Below are positions 30,986-42,391 of a DNA stretch of 64,000 nt, piece after piece (the first letter of the stretch is position 1; every line of letters starts with the position of its first letter). The DNA is from Desarmillaria ectypa (taxonomy: Eukaryota; Basidiomycota; Agaricomycetes; Agaricales; Physalacriaceae). Below the pieces are notes generated by a model. It had not been told where the DNA came from. It did no database searches and saw only the letters and a list, made by a program, of their open reading frames with translations. Made by a program: the position numbers and the translations under genes. The DNA lies in the NCBI GenBank assembly GCA_030407005.1, contig JAUDYN010000005.1, positions 1,798,001 to 1,862,000 on the forward strand. The letters run 5' to 3'.

Positions 30986-33900
30986 CCAGAAATACAGACC
31001 CTTGATCTTCCGAATGCATGGGGAAGCAAGACAAGCCTTCCGAATGTACAGGGAAGCAGAACAACTTCTAATGGTTTAAACCATTTAGAATTGACTGGAC
31101 GATGTGTGCAGTATATGACTCCAAGGATTTGGCAATTGCCAAGGCGGTTCTCTCCATTTGGGTACATCCCAAACGACTTGGAGAAATCAATGATGAGCTT
31201 ATCCAAAGCTTAAAGATGGGAGGGAGTATAGCCCGAGAACAGCTCTTTGAACTACACAAACTAATTTGTTATATCCGAGGAACCCAAAGCTCAGGACAAG
31301 ACTTCTTGGTGGATATCCAGATTTCCCCATGTACTGGGAAACAGACATTGACAACCCGAGCATTGTTGGATAGTGGCTGCACATGCAGTTCTATCAACCG
31401 AACTTATGTCCAACAATATTGGTTGGACACCAGGAAGGCCGTAGCCCCTATACCGGTCTATAATGCTGACGGAACGCGCAACAAGGCAGGGGACGTTACT
31501 TAATTCATGGAACTCTGAATGACCATTGGAAACCACAGCAAACAAATTGATCTTGCGGTCACTGACCTGGGCTCCAAAACCATGTATTTGGGCCATGACT
31601 GGCTTAAACGCCATAATCCTTTCATCAACTGGAAGGCGGGAACCATGACATTCAGATGATGTCACTGTGTCCAGAACCATTTTACTCTGCCAGATGCAGA
31701 TGAAGAAGATCAATGGGACGAAGAGCTCGAGGAAGGAGAAAGTATTCTTGCTGTCAATATGCAAGAAGAAATTATCCTTCATGCCATCCATCATGCAAAC
31801 GAGTTGGCCACAGCCACCAATGCTGAAAAACTGAAACAAACCTTCGAGAAGCTCGTGCCTCCTCAGTACCAAAGTTTTAGAGATCTATTCTCAAAAGAAA
31901 GCTTTGATGAGTTACCCAAAAGAAGACCGTGGGACCATGCAATCGAATTAGTCCCTAACGCAAAATCAACCCTAGACTGTAAAGTCTATCTGCTCAACAG
32001 AAATGAGCAAGAACAGTTGGACAAGTTCTTAGATGAAAACTTAGACTCGGGATGTATCTGTCCCTCGAAATCTCCCTTCACCTCCCCTTTCTTCTTCGTT
32101 AAGAAAAAGGATGGTTCATTATGACTGGTTCAAGACTACTGAAAACTGAATGAAATGACGATCAAGAATCGTTATCCCCTTCCCCTGATCTCTGAGCTCA
32201 TTGACAAATTGCGTGGAGCCAAATACTTCTCCAAGTTGGATGTTTGTTGGGGATACAACAATGTCCGTATTTGAGATGGAGACGAAGAAAAAGCCACTTT
32301 TAGAACCAACCGAGGACTCTTTGAGCCAACGGTTATGTTCTTTGGACTCACAAATTCACCAGCCACATTCCAGTGGATGATGAATGATATATTCAAGGAC
32401 TTGATTGCTGGAGGAAAAGTCACAATTTACCTCAACGACATTCTCATATTCACGAAATCCTTGTCTGAACACTGGAGCATAGTATGACAAGTGCTCCAAC
32501 ATCTCCAAGAGAACAAGCTGTTCCTCAAAGCCAAGAAATGCGAATTTGAGGTACTCGAGACCGAATACCTTGGGGTCATCATTAGCGAAGATGCCATTCG
32601 CATGGATCCAGTCAAAATCGTGGGTATAGCCAAATGGCCCACTCCGACAAAAAAGAAGGAACTACAGTCCTTCTTAGGATTCACAAACTTCTACCAAAAG
32701 TTCATCTGGGACTACTCCAAGATTGTGTGTCCCCTTACCCAGTTAACTGGAAAAGTAGACTGGACATGGGGATCAGAACAAGAACAAGCATTTAAACAAC
32801 TCAAGCAGTTGATGACAACAAATGTAATTCTTACGATTCCTTTGGATGACGGAAAGTTCCGAGTTGAAGCAGATGCTAGTGACGGGGCCATTGGCGCCAT
32901 ACTAAGCCAAGAAAGGGATGGCAAATGGAGGCCAGTTGTCTTCATGTCAAAAGTGCTCACTGTCACTGAACACAACTATGAGATCTATGACAAGGAGCTC
33001 TTAGCAATCATGCTAGCCCTTGAAGAATGGCGCCACTACCTGATGGGTGCTAAAGAGACAATTGAGATCTGGACTGACCACCAGAACCTCCAATACTTCC
33101 GGAAACCACAGAAGTTGAATCGCCAACAAGCCCGGTGGGTCACCGAACTAGCGGAATACCACTTTGTTCTACAACACAAAGCTGGAACTGTGAATCAAAA
33201 AGCTGATCTTCTCAGTAGACGAGACAATCATGATCAGGGCAAAGAAGACAATCAAGACTGTTGTCATCTTATCCCCAGAACATTTCTGGGCACTAATATT
33301 ACCCACCACCGAGGAACGACTCACGCATATAAGAGATGCAACAAAACAAAAAGACCAGTGGGATCAAGAGATCGAGAAATCCCTTAACCACGAACGAGGA
33401 ATCACCCAGGAAAATGAACTCCTGTGGTATGATGGAAGAGCTTATATTCTGAATGACTCTATCTTACACGGTGAAATCATTTCACAATTCCATGATCATA
33501 TCACCGCTGGACATCCAGGAATTGCCAAGACCAAAGAACTCGTCCTTCACGAATATTGGTGGCCAAAGATGAAGAAAGATGTTGAGTCCTACATCAAGGG
33601 ATGCAAGACTTGTCAATGAACGAAGAGTGATACACAGGCCAAGGCTGCACCTCTTTACCCAAACATGATCCCCAACATGCCATGGACCCACATCTTGGTT
33701 GACATGGTCACAGGACTTCCAGAGTCAGAAGGATGCGATGCTCTACTTATCATTGTAGACTGTTTCTCCAAGAACATCCTCCTCATTCTGTGCAATGAGG
33801 AGTTGTCAGCAGAAGGATGGGTGCTAATACTCCACAATCATGTATATGCCAAACATGGAATGCCACAGTTTGTCTCCGCATTCATGAAAGAACTATATTG

Positions 33901-34966
33901 AATGCTCGACATCACACAGAACACCTCTATAGTGTACCACCCACAGACCGATGGGCAGACAGAGAGAGTCAACCAGGAGGTTGAAAAATACCTCCATATC
34001 TTTGTCAATCACTGACAGACCGACTGAGTAGCATGGCTACCTCTTGCAGAATTTGCCCATAATAACTGAGTACATTCAGCCACAGGCAAAAGTCCTTTCA
34101 TGGTCCTCTACAGACGAAACCCTCGACTCATTCCTGAGTCAATTCAGAAAACCAGCTTCACAAATCCGGCAGCTGTAGACTTCACCAAAACCATGGCCAA
34201 GGTCCACAAAGAGGTCCACGACGTCTTAGAAAAGGCAGCGGTGCAAATGAAGGCACAATATGACAAGCGAAAACAAACTCCATGGGAGTATCAAATCAGA
34301 GACAAGGTTTGGCTAGACACTGCCAATCTTCATCTTCCCAGACCCAAGAAGAAACTTGACGATAAGCAAACAGGACCATTCAAAATCATCGAGAAAACAG
34401 GGGCAGCAGCATACAAGCTGAAGCTGCCACCCCATTGGAAGATCCACCCCCAGTTCAATGAAAAATTGTTAACCCTGTACAATGCACCTTCATTCCCGAA
34501 CCAAGAACAGCTGCCACCTCCCCCTCTGGACCTCATTGACAGTCAAGAAGAATACGAAATTGAAGAAGTTTTGGACTTGCACACCAGAAAGGTATGATCC
34601 AAAAGAGGACAACCATCTAGGGAAGTCACAGACTACCTAGTCAAATAGAAAGGATGGACCTGTGAACATAATTCATGGGTTTGAGAGAACGAGATGATGA
34701 ACGCTTTGGAAACGATCCAAGAGTATCAGGCCAGCGTAAACTGAGCCATATACGCTCCAAAAATCATAACCAAGAACAAAATAGTGGTCAAAATACTGGA
34801 CCACAAATATTCGGAACATGGCGACATAGCCTACCTCGCCAAAAGAAAAGATGGATACACCAAATGGATCGTCAATCCTGATGAGAATGTATGGAAAAAC
34901 CTGATTGATCAGTACTGGATCAGTCAAATCGCAACACAGTATGACACCCCTTTGGAAGAGCCTTAG
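30986..34966 (+). pseudogene. pol: copy C pol: protease to chromodomain
   Basis: Protease LLDSGCTCSSIN near 31362-31395; RT FFFVKKKDGSL near 32087-32120; YLND in place of YLDD near 32428; RNase H YEIYDKELLAIMLALEEW near 32977-33030; integrase zinc finger near 33490-33616; IN core from 33690; chromodomain near 34610-34700; TAG at 34964-34966. Breaks include several TGA codons, a one-base shift near 33240, and an in-frame 24-nt deletion after KHGMPQ near 33868 that removes VVISDRGP, including the second catalytic Asp. The left end lacks everything from mid-gag to this point. Confidence 0.9.
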
Positions 34967-34998
34967 CAGTTGGGACGACTGCTTTAACAAGGGGGTAA
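34965..34998 (+). other. pre-PPT hairpin and PPT, copy C
   Basis: AGCAGTTG-GGA-CGACTGCT (one T-G pair), then AACAAGGGGG before the LTR, as in copies A, D, F and G. Confidence 0.75.
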
Positions 34999-35422
34999 TG
35001 TTACAATTTTTCTATTATCTTATCTCATCCGAGTCATACCCATGACTCAGCCATCTAATCTATTCAAGAAACCGACTTGTATCCAGCTATTTACCAGCTA
35101 CAACCCTCATTCTCACCATCTGTCACCCCAGACATTCTCTATTGGTTCTATGATCCTCCTGGATCATCCTACTTCGACACCATTTGTGCATGGACCATAG
35201 TGTTTCATCTAATTATAAACACTGTAGAAATACTATATAAACAGAGTAAACTAGACAGTTGTACTCTATCTCTTGTTCTAATTACAATCACATACTTCTT
35301 GTCTGCACAACACAGAAGACTCTTGGCTTCTATCTCTCAACTTGGGTGATCGTTCGAATGTGTAACGGCCCAGAGAGATCAGCTGACTGTCCCAAGTTAT
35401 GTGCCCAAGTCGGTACCTAACA
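34999..35422 (+). repeat. 3' LTR of copy C (424 bp)
   Basis: TGTTACAATTTTTC to GGTACCTAACA. Pair of 8523-8946. Followed by target duplication aacag and the remainder of copy B. Confidence 0.93.
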
Positions 35423-35427
35423 AACAG

Positions 35428-35985
35428 CCAATGAATATTCTAAGATCTGAGATGCCATCTGACCAAAGCATTGCTACCTCACTCATTCATGAATGAGGAA
35501 TCACTCAAAAAGATGGGATATTGTATTATGACAGACATATTTATATACCCAGAAAAAAGTCTCTCCAAGGTGAAATTATTATCAACAATCATGACTATAT
35601 CACTGCAGGTCATCCTGATATTACTAAAACCTCAGAACTCATTCTCTGAGAATATTGATGGCCAAAACTGAAAGGGAATGTAGAAAGATATGTCAAAGAG
35701 TGTGAAATCTGCTAATATACTAAAAGTGGCACTCAGGCCAAGGCAGCACCACTCTATCCAAATACTATCTCAGTTGAGCCATGGACTCATATTTCTATCA
35801 ACATGATCACTGGTCTTCCTGAATCCAACAGTTATGATGCCTTGCTAGTAATCATTGACTGATTCTCAAAAGCAATCATTCCTGTTGCCTGTAACACAGA
35901 ACTCTCTGCAGAAGGATGGGCAAGGATCCTACAGGATCATGTTTATGCTAAACATGGTATACCACAAGTTGTTATATCAGATAGA
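35428..35985 (+). pseudogene. pol: copy B pol piece 2: RNase H/integrase linker and integrase core
   Basis: Continues piece 1 across copy C. The zinc-finger region (ITAGHPDITKTSELIL, then a damaged C-x2-C) lies near 35590-35715. IN core lines ISINMITGLPES and ELSAEGWARIL follow, ending VVISDR at the second catalytic Asp, where copy E is inserted. Stops are frequent. Confidence 0.85.
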
Positions 35986-36356
35986 TGTTAGGACCCAATC
36001 TATATGTGGTCTTGGGATCATGCACAACTCTAAGGCTGCCTTGCATTCAGACAATCACCTATGGCTAGAGCATAGCTGGATCTTTAGATGTGTGAAGTAG
36101 TTGGTATAAGAATTAATTTTAGTCAAAAAATAGAGAGTATATATGAAAACTACTCTACTTATATACTGAAAACTATGAACTAATAATAGCTTCAGTCATG
36201 TGTTTGTCCATGCATGAAACAAGTAAGCCATATGACTGCCTGACAACCAGAGTGAGGTGGTTAAGAATAGTGGGCAGCATGGGGACATTGATGAGGTGAT
36301 TGTGATAGTGATTGGATTTTGGTGATAGAATAATAGATAATAGAAAAATCATAATA
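35986..36356 (-). repeat. 3' LTR of copy E
   Basis: On the plus strand TGTTAGGACCCAATC to AATCATAATA. Shares the layout of 48884-49256, with a TATATA-containing promoter block. Confidence 0.9.
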
Positions 36357-37225
36357 TTACCTCCTTGTTAAAGCAATCATCCTGACTGCTAAGGTTCCTC
36401 TTCAGGGGTGTCATATTGTGCTTGTGCTTGTTCGATCCAGTATTGATCAATTAGCATCTTCCAATAGTTTTTATCCAGATTGACTATGTATTTTTTGAGT
36501 CTGTCCTTTCACTGAGTGAGATATGTGATATTGCCATTCTCTGAGTATTCATGGTTGAGTATCTTGACCATCACTTTTTCTTGTATTATGATTTTGATAG
36601 TGTATATGGCTTGATTGAGATTCTTTTTATACTCAGCAATGACTTCTTGAGCATTTCCCATCTCAGTGTCCCATATCCAAGAGTTGTGCTCTCATGTCCA
36701 TCCTTTCCATTTAACCAGATAGTCAGTGACTATTTTTGATGGTTGTCCCCTTTTTACACACACCCAGTGGGTTTGTGAGTCTAAGACTTTCTCAATCTCA
36801 TATTCTTCTTGTCCATCAACAAGATCAGGAGGCAGTGATGGTGGTTGCTATTGGTTTGGAAATGCAGGTGGTATATAGGATGTCAGGAGTTTTTCATTGA
36901 ATCACAGATGGATCTTCTAATGTAGTGGCAGCTTTAACTTGTACACTGTGATACCAGCTTTTTCAAGAATTATGAATGGTTCTGTTCTTTTATCATTGAG
37001 TTTTTTCTTGGGCTGTGGAAGGTGAACCTTGGTTGTATCTTACCAGACCTTGTCACTGATCCTATATTCTTCTGCTGTTCATTTTCTCTTATTGTACTGG
37101 ATTTTCATTTGCATTGCCACTTTTTCCAATGCCTTATGCACTTCCTTGTGGACTTGTGCCATAGTTTCTGTGAATTCCATAATGGCAGGATTGATGAAGG
37201 GAGTTTCTCAAATTGAGTTAGATAG
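36357..37225 (-). pseudogene. pol: copy E pol C-terminus: IN tail and chromodomain
   Basis: Begins (minus strand) after the F insertion with ETPFINPAIMEFTETMA, goes through KLKLP and the chromodomain DYLVKWKGWT near 36700-36725, and ends EEEP-TAG at 36391-36389. Pre-PPT hairpin at 36390-36372 (one G-T pair), PPT AACAAGGAGG at 36369-36360. TGA and TAG codons are scattered. Confidence 0.85.
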
Positions 37226-37657
37226 TGTTACAATTTTTCCATTATCTTATCTTATCTGAGTTATATCCATGACTCAGCCATCCAATCTTCCATCAATTCC
37301 AACTCATATCCAAGCACTCACCAATGCATACCCTCATTCTCACCGTCTGTCACCCCAGACACTTTCTATTGGACCAATGATCCTTCTGGATCATCCAACT
37401 TCAATGCCATTCCAGCATGAACTGAACCATTTCACCTAAATATATCATCATAGAAATAGTATATAAACAGAGTAAACTACACCATTGTACTCTATCTTTC
37501 AACTAAACTTAAATCATATACTTCTTACTTGTACTACACTACAGGCCCAGCCTAAATCTCTCAACTGGGTAACTGTTTGAATGTGTAACAGCCCAGAGGG
37601 ACCAGCTGATGCCCCAAGTCATGTGCCTAAGACAGGCCCTAACATTAGTCGAAAGAT
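37226..37657 (+). repeat. 5' LTR and self-primer PBS of copy F
   Basis: LTR 37226-37644; PBS TTAGTCGAAAGAT 37645-37657. The LTR block ATCTTTCAACTAA (34 nt after TATATAAA) pairs with one mismatch. The 3' LTR has ATCTTTTGACTAA at that site. Both derive from ATCTTTCGACTAA by CpG decay, so the original pairing was perfect. Confidence 0.85.
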
Positions 37658-37704
37658 TAACCTCCTGCTTCTTTAAATGCTAGCCATAAAAGAAGCACTT
37701 CCTC

Positions 37705-37854
37705 ATGCCAAATGAGGAAGAATGACAAGAATCCTGTACCATTTCCCTTGGCGTCACAATTGGCAGCACCATCCTATTGACTTTTTTCATGGTCCTTGCT
37801 ATATTACTCTATGAGGAAGAAATATGAGCTTTGCTTCAGCAAAGGCGAGCTTGA
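37705..37854 (+). pseudogene. small membrane ORF of copy F, broken
   Basis: MPNEEE, then TGA, then CTISLGVTIGSTILLTFFMVLAILLYEEEI, TGA, ALLQQRRA. Both internal TGAs fit former CGA or AGA codons. The membrane span and EEE-I tail match copies C and D. Confidence 0.6.
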
Positions 37855-37894
37855 CAACCCCAACCCCCACCCTGACCCTCATGACACCCAGATC

Positions 37895-39432
37895 ATGTTA
37901 TTCCCCAGGAGTTACCTGCTGCCCAACTGGGACAATGAGCAACAGTACCACTTGTCTGTCCCTGGGCTCGATTCATGATTGCATCCTCCTCTGAGAGGAG
38001 CACCAATAATGAGAGGCCCCCAACTCCCAGGCCCTCCTCTGCCTGCACCCATAATGCGTGGGCAGTTTTACTCCACTACCAGATGGAACGACCCACCCCC
38101 GCCTCCACTACAGCCCAAGAATATGCATGGGACATTCGGACTCAGGGTGACAACACCCCACCCCCATACCCCAGCCCTCCCCCTTGTCCCTCAACCCCCG
38201 CCCTCTGCCAGCAACACTGGCACATACATTCCTGCTCTCCCTCCCCAGACAGTGACAATGGGTCCTACCACAGACCCTGAAATCCCAATGATCCCGCAAT
38301 GGATTGAAACCACCCATATAGCCTCTGGGGCTGCAAAAACTGGCCCCAAGGAGGGACCAACTCAACCTCCTCTCTCCCCATCATCAAGATCTCCAATGAC
38401 AAGTCCAACAGAGAGTATGATGCCCCAGCCACCACCCTTCGCTCCCAGATACAAGCAAACTGGAACAGAAGCATATTCTGCCCCTCTGCAGGGGATATAT
38501 TTCCAGGGCTACAAGCCCAGGATCAGGATGAGCAGAGGGACTTGGAGCAGACCCTCCAACACCTATGGAGACTGGAGGTGGCATGAGAGGAGTAGATGGG
38601 GGCAAAGGCCCCAGTACAATATATTAACCTATGATACAGGTTACTATGGCAGGATGGAATATCACCATCCCCAATATGAAATATTCCCGGATCACCCCCC
38701 AGATACCCCAGTCGCAAATCTGCAACCACTTCCCGACTCGCCCCCACATCATAGAGTGTGTCACCAAGGCTACCATCCCTATCAGGGTGACAGTCTTCTC
38801 TTTGCAGAGGCAGGAGAAGACATGGAAGCAGAAAACATCCCTGCAGGAAATGCCACTGCAGGGGCATCAAGAACCCCTGCTATAGCAGAAGAAATCTGCC
38901 AGCAGACAAAAACCATGCTGGCCAAGAAGGAAAGGCACATCACAGAGGTGCACAAAGAACTTGACAGGGAGGAGTCTGCCCATAGAATGATGATGGACTA
39001 TCTCCGGGATCAAGAGAAGGGGAAAGAGCCTGAGAGGGGCAGACCTTCGGGAGAGCCATCAAGAGGCTACCCGGGTCCAAGGCCAGATTGGTATTCAATC
39101 CCAAGACCACCCCCCAGCAAGGGTCCTCCTGACCCTATTCCCAATCCTGTTGGGAATGCTGCCACTGATGCCCCATATTTGGGCATCAAACTGACCCTTG
39201 TCAAGGTTTCCTCCCCATTCAAGGGGGATCATGATGATATCGAATGCTTCATTGGCAATTGTATCACCTATTTTGAAGTGTTTTGACACTATTTCCAAGT
39301 GCTGTTGCACTTGGTATTATTCATGACATCCCACTTCGAGGGCACCACCAAGGACTGGTGGGTCTACAAGAGACCCAAATTCTGGGTAGGCGATTCCTAT
39401 GATGGGACCACTGCCCACTTCCAATACCCCGA
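37895..39432 (+). pseudogene. gag: ORF1/gag of copy F, fused by deletion, cut by K3
   Basis: Starts MLFPRSYLLPNWDNEQQYHLSVPG like ORF1 of D. It passes into the gag (ORF2) frame, lacks about 270 bp around the D overlap, and then runs through YDTGYYGR, the coiled segment and GNCITYFEVF. It keeps WRLEVA in the ORF1 frame near 38575. It ends in the capsid core at ...FQYP, where the K3 LTR starts. Stops at 37976-37978 and 39284-39286. Confidence 0.85.
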
Positions 39433-40792
39433 TGATATGCCGTCTACGCATTCACACCTAGATTTTGCGATTTTGTAACAATACTATTGCACATCTATCC
39501 TATATTAGTGATACATAGAGGACTATAGCTGAGGCTTTGAGCTGATAGTTAAAAGCAGTAAGCAACTGGTACAGCCAGGACTTAGATGCAACACCATTAG
39601 TGGGTTAAATCTACCAGCCAGCCAGACTAGTAACTCGAATGCTAGCAGGACTAAGTGAAATACAGCCACTAGCAAATGAAGGATGCTACTAGCACACCAA
39701 AACCAGGAGCAGAGTACACAGATCTCATCAAGTTCTGTCACTAGCAGCCCAGACTGGGCATAAATGCCTAAGTCAGGATAACTAGTCACATGGCAATCTT
39801 GAAACAGGACTTAGAAATAAATTAGGAATGGATTAACCTTGAGCCCAAATCTGACTATTTCAATATAGATCTCTTATGATTGATGCTAGTGGAGCCAGGC
39901 TGCACCCTCGATCATGATTGGATAGCTGTTACAGGTACCAATATCCGGATATTCATATAACTGCATTACTAGGGCATGTAGTTGGGCCAAGGGTGCGGAA
40001 AGACCAACTGTGGAGTCTCTAGACCGAATATTTGAAAAGAAAACAGACTAGACCAACTATTGTGTGATTATTCACCATTATTCGTGACTAGCCAAGAAAT
40101 CCTTACCAATATACCCTATACCCAGATGATATTTATAGTTTTGCCTCAGTAGTATATAAGTAGTGGGATGGGCACTTGTGCAAAGCAGGCAAGCCATCCC
40201 CGCAGTTGAGCCCTCACTGGTAGTAACTGGTGTCCCCAATTAAAGGCTTTTGTGCTTAACCTCGATGAAGTGATTAATAGTCACTAAGTCACCCATAGAA
40301 TTGCATTGAATTGAAGTCCATTAGAGTCACTGTTGTGTCCTGCAAAGGTCCGGAGTGTTTTGAAGTTAGTTCAAGCAAAGTTCTCAGAGTTATAGTTTAT
40401 TCTTAGACTAAGAGCACCACTAGTTAGCCAAGAGTGCAGCTAGTCAAGTGTTTATCACTTGTAGGAAGCAGTATAGGGCCAAGAGTGCCACCGGTCTGAA
40501 GCAGTTTCAGTCAGAATGAGCGCAGTAGCTCAAACCAAGTCACTCTTATCCAATTGTGTCTTACCCACTCCACTAGTACGAGTAGTACTTTGTATAAACT
40601 CACTAGTAATGAATAAAACATCTTTAAGACAATTGTACTTGATTATTGAAGTCTGCAGAGTGCTTCCATCATACTTGAAACCGCCCGAATTCAATATTGG
40701 TGATTAAGTGTAGAGTAGTAAGAGGTTTAGTGTGATTGGTGTTCATTGCTATTCCCTAATTCTTTTGTCACTCACCATTACCAAGCACATCA
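39433..40792 (+). repeat. K3: solo family 2 LTR (1360 bp)
   Basis: Same ends as the K1 LTRs, with one extra 71-bp unit. The flanking 4-mers are ccga (left, in gag) and atgc (right, in integrase), which do not match. This is therefore not a simple solo LTR but the product of recombination between two K elements at different sites of copy F. Confidence 0.9.
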
Positions 40793-41940
40793 ATGCAAAG
40801 CATGGTATGCCACAAGTGGTCATATCTGACCGAGGACCTCAATTTGTATCAGCATTCATGAAGGAACTATATCAAATGCTGAATATTATGTAAAATGCCT
40901 CAACAGCATATCACCTACAGACAGATGGACAGACAGAGAGGGTCAACCAAGAGGTTGAAAAGTACCTTTGCATCTTTGTCAACCATCAACAGATGGATTG
41001 GGTAGCATGGTTACCCCTCACTAAATTCACCCACAACAACCGAATTTATTCGGCCATAGGCAAAAGCCCATTCATGGTCCTATATGGACAAAATCCTCAA
41101 CTCATCCCTGAGTCAATGCAGAAAACCAGCTTCGCAAACCCAGCAGCTGTCGATTTCACTGAGATAATGGCCAAAGTCCATAAGGAAGTACACGACACCT
41201 TAGAAAAGGCTGCAACACAAATGAAGGTGCAATATGACAAGCAAAAGCAATTGCCATGGGAATATCGGGTTGTTGATAAAGTCTGGCTTGACACCACCAA
41301 CTTACATCTTCCACAACCAAAAAAGAAACTTGATGATAAGCGAATGGGACCATTCGAAATTGTCAAAAAATCAGGAGCAGCAGCATACAAGCTGAAGCTG
41401 CCACCTCATTGGAAGATCCACCCCTGATTCAATGAAAAGTTGTTGACTCCCTATGTCATGCCTGCATTCCTGAACCAACAACAACCACCGCCTTCTCCTC
41501 CAGACCTCATCAATGGTCAAGAGGAATACAAAATCAAAGAAGTTTTGGACTCATGCACTCAGAAAGTATGCTCCAAAAGAGGACAACCATCTAGAGAAGT
41601 TACAGACTATCTAGTCAAGTGGAAAGGATGGACCCATGAATATAACTCATGGGTTCAAGAAAACAAGATGATGAATGCATTGGAAGCAATCCAAAAGTAT
41701 CAGGCCAGCATAAACTGCACTGTATACACTCCAAAAATCATAACCAAAGACAAGATGGTGGTCAAGATCCTAGACCACGAATACTTGGAACACGGCAATG
41801 TAGCCTATCTCACCGAATGAAAAGATGGATACACCAAGTGGATTATCAATCCAGACAAGAACTTATAGAAAAAGCTGATTGATCAGTACTGGATCAGTCA
41901 AATTGCGACACAATTTGATACCCCAGAAGATGAACCTTAG
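40793..41940 (+). pseudogene. pol: copy F integrase core and chromodomain
   Basis: Starts at AKHGMPQVVISDRGPQF (second catalytic Asp near 40833), catalytic Glu in [15 protein letters not shown] near 40945, GPY-like GPFEIVKKSGAAAYKLKLPPHWKIHP near 41348-41427, chromodomain DYLVKWKGWTHEYNSWV near 41605-41655, TAG 41938-41940. Only a few stops (TGA 41425-41427, 41818-41820; TAG near 41865), so it is younger than E or B. Confidence 0.88.
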
Positions 41941-41972
41941 CAGTCGGGATGACTGCTTTAACAAGGGGGTAA
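41939..41972 (+). other. pre-PPT hairpin and PPT, copy F
   Basis: AGCAGTCG-GGA-TGACTGCT (one G-T pair), then AACAAGGGGG (41960-41969) before the LTR. Confidence 0.75.
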
Positions 41973-42391
41973 TATTATGATTTTTCCATTATCTTATCTT
42001 ATCTGAGTCATATTCATGACTCAGCCATCCAATCTTCCATCGATTCCAACTCATATCCAAGCACTCACCAATGCATACCCTCATTCTCACTGTCTGTCAC
42101 CCCAGACACTTTCTATTGGACCAATGATCCTTCTGGACCATCCAACTTCAATGCTGTTCCAGCATGGACTGAACCATTTCACCTAAATATATCATCATAG
42201 AAATAGTATATAAACAGAGTAAACTACACCATTGTACTTTATCTTTTGACTAAACTTAAATCATATACTTCTTACTTACACTACACTAAAGGCCCAGCCT
42301 AAATCTCTCAACTGGGTAACTGTTTGAATGCATAACAGCCCAGAGGGACTAGCTGATGCCCCAAGTCACATGCCTAAGACAGGCCCTAATA
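41973..42391 (+). repeat. 3' LTR of copy F (419 bp)
   Basis: TATTATGATTTTTCC (TGTTAC decayed) to CCCTAATA. Followed by ggtag, then the remainder of copy E in minus orientation. Confidence 0.9.

Larger units (their letters stand above)
8523..35422 (+). mobile_element. Family 1 copy C, inserted in B, later invaded by K and D
   Basis: Flanked by a perfect 5-bp target duplication aacag (8518-8522 and 35423-35427). LTRs 8523-8946 and 34999-35422 are both 424 bp. By eye they differ at about 21 positions, all but one of them transitions. Its own internal pieces are 8947-9737, 19535-20468 (now inverted) and 30986-34998. The C-terminal half of gag up to the protease is missing. Confidence 0.93.
37226..42391 (+). 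mobile_element. Family 1 copy F, inserted in E, internally deleted
   Basis: LTRs 37226-37644 and 41973-42391, both 419 bp. Flanks gatag and ggtag differ by one transition and are the likely target duplication. Inside, mid-gag joins directly to the K3 LTR and then to the integrase, so about half of the element is missing. Host copy E resumes on both sides in register. Confidence 0.9.
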
